DNA from: a virus
DNA: 45,692 nucleotides
Virus record (IMG/VR): IMGVR_UViG_3300032770_000038
Coordinates: 1 to 45,692 of that record
Strand: one strand, 5' to 3'
Position 1 is the stretch's first letter; every line of letters starts with the position of its first letter. The position numbers and the translations under genes are program-made. This document shows positions 41,344-45,692 of this stretch, in pieces. The notes below the pieces were generated by a model. That model was not told where the DNA came from, searched no databases, and saw only the letters and a program-made list of their open reading frames with translations.

Positions 41344-44002
41344 GCTGCCATATCTGATACTGCACATTGTCAAAATATGGCCATACCAGGTAGCCTACAT
41401 TGGTTGAATTGCTTGAAAAGACTGTATTGAGCTTTATCCAACCATTAGCATCATTAGCAGATAAAACAATAGAAGTTTGAACATTGCCTGATAAATTGGT
41501 AAAGATAATATCATTGGCTATCAAATTGCTAGTATTACCAGTTGAATATACAATATTTGAACCATTAGTTATAATTAATCTATCTGGAGCAAAATATTCT
41601 GTATTTGATTCTAGTAGCAAAGAAGTATTGCTGATAGTAGTGATGATATTTTTAACCTGTAAACGAGAGTTGTTAGAAGACAATACAATCAAATCTCCTG
41701 CTAACACATTACTACCTATGAATAATGTATTAAATCCTGTAATAATACCATTAGCAAAAGCATTAACAGTTATTGTTCCTTGAACATTAGCTGTATTTGA
41801 TAACCAAGTTTGAATAGGAGTATTACTATCATTCTGTTGTGTATTATCTGTAATCGTGTAGATACCCAGCATTTTCATACCAGCTGGATGAACTATCCTC
41901 TGAACAGCTGTTTGATAATCTGATAACTGTTTTTCTACTTTGATTTGATATGAATAGTTATGATAGGTAACATTATCTTGCAAATGTTGATCTGCGCTCA
42001 AGAAGCCATCGGTACCTAACCAGAATCCCGGATATTTGTTTATACCACTAAAGAATACAGCATTAGCTTTTGCTTTACCATTACCATAAGTATTGGCAGA
42101 TATAGGAGTAGCATTAAAGTTAGCACCTATCAACTGCTCTGAAACATTAACAGAACCAATATAATTGTATAATCTAAGAATAGAATTTGTTCTGTCATAT
42201 TGATCTACAAATGCTACAAAGGTGGCTGATCCTAAACTTGTGCCCTGATAAACAGTATCTGTCTGAAAGTAGAACTGATTGTTACTAATAGGAACAATAG
42301 TTATATCCTCATTTCTTAGAGATACCAAAGGATCAGATACATAGTTGAAACCTTCATTAACCAAACGTATGGTCTCAATTCTACCAATATCAGATACAGA
42401 AAGATCCAATATTTGGCCATCATTATCTCCATAGGCCTGAAGGGAAGCACCAGAACCAGCAGAAGCATTAGCTGGATTGGCACTATTACCTACATAGATA
42501 GGAGGCTTAGGTATTGGATAACCAAATCCACTATTAGTTATAAAGACATTGGTAATGGCGCCAGTATTACTAGTAATGAAACCAAATGTAGCATTATACC
42601 CATAGGCGCAATCAACATAGATAGAATCTGTTACATTTGAATAACCACTACCACCATTCAAGATAACTACTGCTGCTATTCTACCAATATCTCTAACCGC
42701 ACCCTTAGCATTGATATAGTTTTGATAGGTTGTTGGATTAGAGTTGGCCAAATATATTGCATAAAGAGCATTGCTGTAATCTGTATCAAAAACAGATAGA
42801 AGATTCAATGATGGTATTTGTCTATAACCACTACCACCAGCAACCACAAACATAGATTTAATTGGTGCGACATTAATCGTGGTATATGAAAATGTTATAT
42901 TGAAATAAGAATTCAAATTAGCATTTGTATTATTAGCGAATTGGTATGTAGTATTTCCTAATGTAATATTAGCTTTGTAATAGATACTATCAGTATTCAA
43001 CATCAATGAAACTGTATTAGGAACATCCACAGCATTCACAATAACATTAGCACCAGAACCAGTGTCTCCTGGAGCATCTACTACTGTTACAATGGTATTA
43101 GGATCTAGCTGATAACCCCATCCACCTCTTTCTACTGTGATTGATTCAATAGATCCCCGAGATACATTGCCAACATATGCCACAGCCTCAATAGATTGAT
43201 TTGAATTAGCCAAACCACCAATGATAGATACAGGATTACCATTATATTGAATAGCACCATTGCTATAGTATTGAGTACCTACATATAATAATCCTTCATT
43301 ATTTGGATCCACATTAATGGCCGTGACTATACCAATAATCTCTTCTGTAAATATAATAGGATTGCCAAGATCATCATTACCACAGTAGAAAGAAATATCT
43401 TCACCTAGATCAAATGCTCCAGAAATACTTGATAAGAATATCTCCAAAACTTCCTGATTTAAAGTAGGATCTACATACAAATCAACTGACTCAACAACAC
43501 AGGTCGTATTTGATTCTGATCCTACTCCCAATCTACCTATCAACTGAGTTATATCAAAATTACCCATGTAAATAAATTTTAATGATTGTGGTTGCTGCCA
43601 CTTACCATCACTCAAACGTAGAATATTATTTTTAGGATAGTATATTTCAGAATCAAGATTATAAAGAACTCTAAACAAAAACTCCAAACTCTCTTCACTG
43701 CCTTTAGTCTGATAGAACTGTGTTGCTACTTTTAAGAGCTTTTGTGTATTGAGTGCAGTCTGATTTGGAAAATATGGTAGAAAATCATTTTGAAAATATT
43801 GAAGGAACTGATCACTGGTCGTATCTACCAATGCATTGTTAAGTAGGTTTCTAATCTGATAAACTACATTACCTTGATCAGAATCTTCCATCCATCGAAA
43901 ATAAGTTTGAAGAAAGTTAATGAAGTTAGGATAACTATCTTGAATGTAAGCTGGAAACTGCGAAGGAACAAATGCAGAAATCGTATTCTGTAGTGCGACC
44001 AT
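41339..44002 (-). CDS. Baseplate wedge protein, gp7-position
   Basis: An 887-residue protein between gp6 and gp8, where T4 has gp7 (1032). The N-terminal 135 residues are well conserved in T4-like aquatic phages as I recall: FPAYIQDSYPNFINFLQTYF, LLKVATQFYQTKGSEESLEF and YYPKNNILRLSDGKW. The body carries at least five G-x-GY modules (for example ITVERGGWGYQLDPNTI and VVILNGGSGYSNVT) and a VYQG module (DTVYQGTSLGSATFVAFVDQ). The late segment YSYQIKVEKQLSDYQTAVQR is also conserved and is followed by VHPAGMKMLGIY. It probably acts as the wedge organiser that holds gp6, gp8 and the rim, as T4 gp7 does; direct homology to gp7 cannot be shown from here. Confidence 0.7.
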   Translation of the reverse strand: MVALQNTISAFVPSQFPAYIQDSYPNFINFLQTYFRWMEDSDQGNVVYQIRNLLNNALVDTTSDQFLQYFQNDFLPYFPNQTALNTQKLLKVATQFYQTKGSEESLEFLFRVLYNLDSEIYYPKNNILRLSDGKWQQPQSLKFIYMGNFDITQLIGRLGVGSESNTTCVVESVDLYVDPTLNQEVLEIFLSSISGAFDLGEDISFYCGNDDLGNPIIFTEEIIGIVTAINVDPNNEGLLYVGTQYYSNGAIQYNGNPVSIIGGLANSNQSIEAVAYVGNVSRGSIESITVERGGWGYQLDPNTIVTVVDAPGDTGSGANVIVNAVDVPNTVSLMLNTDSIYYKANITLGNTTYQFANNTNANLNSYFNITFSYTTINVAPIKSMFVVAGGSGYRQIPSLNLLSVFDTDYSNALYAIYLANSNPTTYQNYINAKGAVRDIGRIAAVVILNGGSGYSNVTDSIYVDCAYGYNATFGFITSNTGAITNVFITNSGFGYPIPKPPIYVGNSANPANASAGSGASLQAYGDNDGQILDLSVSDIGRIETIRLVNEGFNYVSDPLVSLRNEDITIVPISNNQFYFQTDTVYQGTSLGSATFVAFVDQYDRTNSILRLYNYIGSVNVSEQLIGANFNATPISANTYGNGKAKANAVFFSGINKYPGFWLGTDGFLSADQHLQDNVTYHNYSYQIKVEKQLSDYQTAVQRIVHPAGMKMLGIYTITDNTQQNDSNTPIQTWLSNTANVQGTITVNAFANGIITGFNTLFIGSNVLAGDLIVLSSNNSRLQVKNIITTISNTSLLLESNTEYFAPDRLIITNGSNIVYSTGNTSNLIANDIIFTNLSGNVQTSIVLSANDANGWIKLNTVFSSNSTNVGYLVWPYFDNVQYQIWQP

Positions 44003-44011
44003 TTTATGCTC

Positions 44012-45692
44012 TTATATAGATGGTCTTGTATATGTAGTCACTGTGATAGAAGCTGGATCTGTTGGATCAAATACAAGCACATTATTAAATGAAGAAGTAA
44101 AATAGTTGCTCAATGGTGGTACATAAAGAGACAAAGTTCCAGAAGGATTATTCACACTTATTGGATTAAAGTTTGTAAGAGTTATGATACCATTAATATA
44201 ATCAATAGTGCCAACATTTTCATTTAGAACCGTCTTGATATTATTTTGATCAAAGTAGTAAGAACGCAATGTACCAACAGAGTTATCTATTTCTGCTTGA
44301 AGCACTGCTCCAGAACCACTATCACCTTCTATTAATACTGTTGCAGTTGTATATTGTGCTCCTGATATATCTACCACAACTGACTCTATTTGACCATTAA
44401 CAACTACAGCATAAGCATTCGCACCAGTTCCATCGCCTTCTATAATCAAGGTAGGAGTAGAGGTATAACCAGAACCAGAGTTCATTACATCAATAGAACT
44501 AATACCTGTACTTGATGCTGGTACTTCTTCAATATAACATTGACGAGCTGTTCCAGTTTGATCATTTTGTGTAAAAGTAGGAGAAGAATATAACTTATTT
44601 GTACTGATACCAACTTTTAATGGAATTTGACCAAAAGTTAGTGTATATGTTTGGGTCTGATTAGTTACAGGGATAAATCTTTTCTGTAAATAAACACTAG
44701 AAAAGTTGCCAACGATAGAAGGATCAGAATCATCAATAGCAGCAAGCAAACTACTCAAAACAAAAATACTATTAAACTGATTTAGATTGGTATTAGCCCA
44801 GGCTATGGCTGCATTAGAAGCTATAGAAGCAATTTGATTTGATGTTTTGGTTGTTTGTGTAGGATCATAACAAACAATCATTCTAAAGTTCATAAAATTT
44901 TCATTAGCAGGAACATATTCTGGTGTAACTGTTAATACACTTAATGGTTCAAGCACCTGCTTAATCAGATATTGTTGTTGTGCCTGTGTAACCTGAAAAC
45001 CTGTCAAAGGGACAGCACTAATGAATACTTTTCCATAAACAGGAGGATTGCTCTGTTCACCACCCCAAACATTAATAGATTGAAAGAATGGATACTTCTT
45101 ATTGATTAAGGCAATATAATCTGGAACAGTGACAGCACGGTTCTGTGACAAATAACTCTTAGGAGCACTGAAAGCAATACTAGTACCTGTTTCTGCAGGA
45201 CTGCCACCACTTGATGATACTGCTGTCGTAACATTTGCTGTTGAACCTGATAATAGAGGACTTTGTAACTGGAAAACTGTTAAACCATTAGCAGGAGAAC
45301 CTGTTGTAGATATATAGGTAACTATAACCAGATTTCCATCATCCAATTGAGTACCTAGGATCCCATCGCCAAAATAAATCTGATAGTTGCCAGTTTGACC
45401 AATATCTATATAATAAACATTACTATCACCATCAACATCCACAGCATTTTCTGCTAAAGAGAATGTATTTTGAGATAGATTAGTATTACTTGTTTGAACA
45501 ATAACCTGTAGAGTACTTGTATCAACAGTGCTATCTACTAAATCAAATATTTGTGTAGGATTGGTAGAACTATCTACGACAAAGGTTTTAGTAATGGCCT
45601 GACCTTCTGCTATTACTATACCGGTGAAGGTAAAGGTATTGCCCACATTAGAAGCAGTTACTGTATCTATAGTCAAGAAGTTGAAAGATTGG
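44012..45692 (-). CDS. Baseplate wedge protein (gp6-like, Baseplate_J), partial at 5' end
   Basis: At least 559 residues; the frame stays open to the window edge (a possible TTG at 45676 is not a convincing start), so the N-terminus is missing. T4 gp6 has 660. The Baseplate_J signature is IYFGDGILGTQLDDGNLVIV followed by TYISTTGSPANGL. After that come SYLSQNRAVTVPDYIALINK and FFQSINVWGGEQSNPPVYGK, both typical of gp6. Near the C-terminus two G-x-GY modules occur in tandem (IDVMNSGSGYTSTPTLIIEG and VVDISGAQYTTATVLIEG). Gp6 dimers form the ring of the baseplate wedges that opens on contraction. It precedes the gp7-position gene by 9 bases. Confidence 0.85.
   Translation of the reverse strand, partial: QSFNFLTIDTVTASNVGNTFTFTGIVIAEGQAITKTFVVDSSTNPTQIFDLVDSTVDTSTLQVIVQTSNTNLSQNTFSLAENAVDVDGDSNVYYIDIGQTGNYQIYFGDGILGTQLDDGNLVIVTYISTTGSPANGLTVFQLQSPLLSGSTANVTTAVSSSGGSPAETGTSIAFSAPKSYLSQNRAVTVPDYIALINKKYPFFQSINVWGGEQSNPPVYGKVFISAVPLTGFQVTQAQQQYLIKQVLEPLSVLTVTPEYVPANENFMNFRMIVCYDPTQTTKTSNQIASIASNAAIAWANTNLNQFNSIFVLSSLLAAIDDSDPSIVGNFSSVYLQKRFIPVTNQTQTYTLTFGQIPLKVGISTNKLYSSPTFTQNDQTGTARQCYIEEVPASSTGISSIDVMNSGSGYTSTPTLIIEGDGTGANAYAVVVNGQIESVVVDISGAQYTTATVLIEGDSGSGAVLQAEIDNSVGTLRSYYFDQNNIKTVLNENVGTIDYINGIITLTNFNPISVNNPSGTLSLYVPPLSNYFTSSFNNVLVFDPTDPASITVTTYTRPSI

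Overview
The window is the late structural region of a T4-like contractile-tailed phage (myovirus). All credible genes lie on the minus strand, packed with 1-4 base stop/start overlaps (TAATG, ATGA, TGATG), and no gene-free stretch exceeds 115 bases. Read 5'->3' on the minus strand (right to left), the gene order follows T4: gp6, a gp7-position protein, gp8, large tail proteins, a fibre cluster, then gp13, gp14, gp15, gp16 and the start of gp17. The sequence is AT-rich and the virion proteins are rich in Asn, Thr and Ser. Together with the DUF4815-type protein and the small VEGHKNLIKD-type protein, this resembles the far-T4 phages of aquatic bacteria. The host cannot be named from the sequence.

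Region by region. (1) 45692-32880: baseplate wedge proteins gp6 (cut by the window edge), gp7-position and gp8, a 1292-residue DUF4815-like protein ending in a probable SH3-like domain, and a 978-residue companion. (2) 32878-28503: small proteins, a free-standing GIY-YIG homing endonuclease, a fibre with a C-terminal head domain, an Ig/Fn3-like protein, a coiled-coil protein preceded by a hairpin that encloses a perfect TATAAATA late promoter, and a BppU-like protein. (3) 28499-8202: about 20 kb of adhesins assembled from shared modules. These are an RRPSTPGANQQ N-terminal module, 11-residue GN-x-x-V-T-Q-N repeats, 'VDVYANGT...NFNN' repeats, a GVTQLIDS fibre motif and a C-terminal head ending LTK(V/I)G. 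The cluster also holds a beta-helix tailspike candidate and a protein with two L-type lectin domains. (4) 8194-5424: neck and tail completion proteins gp13, gp14 and gp15. (5) 5427-1: packaging genes interleaved with cargo. A zinc-finger protein and an ADP-ribosyltransferase-like protein precede gp16. A glycosyltransferase-sulfotransferase fusion, a papain-like protein, a beta-rich protein and a second ADP-ribosyltransferase separate gp16 from gp17.

How it fits together. Regions 1, 2 and 4 build baseplate, tail and neck. Region 3 supplies a varied set of receptor-binding proteins, several probably glycan-directed. Region 5 packages DNA and carries enzymes that could be injected with it or act on the host or virion surface. 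NATAAATA late-promoter-like boxes recur in the few intergenic gaps, 22-28 bases before starts. The strongest candidates for new biology are the promoter-in-hairpin switch at 29356-29416, the glycosyltransferase-sulfotransferase fusion, the double lectin adhesin, and the cargo island between the terminase subunits.
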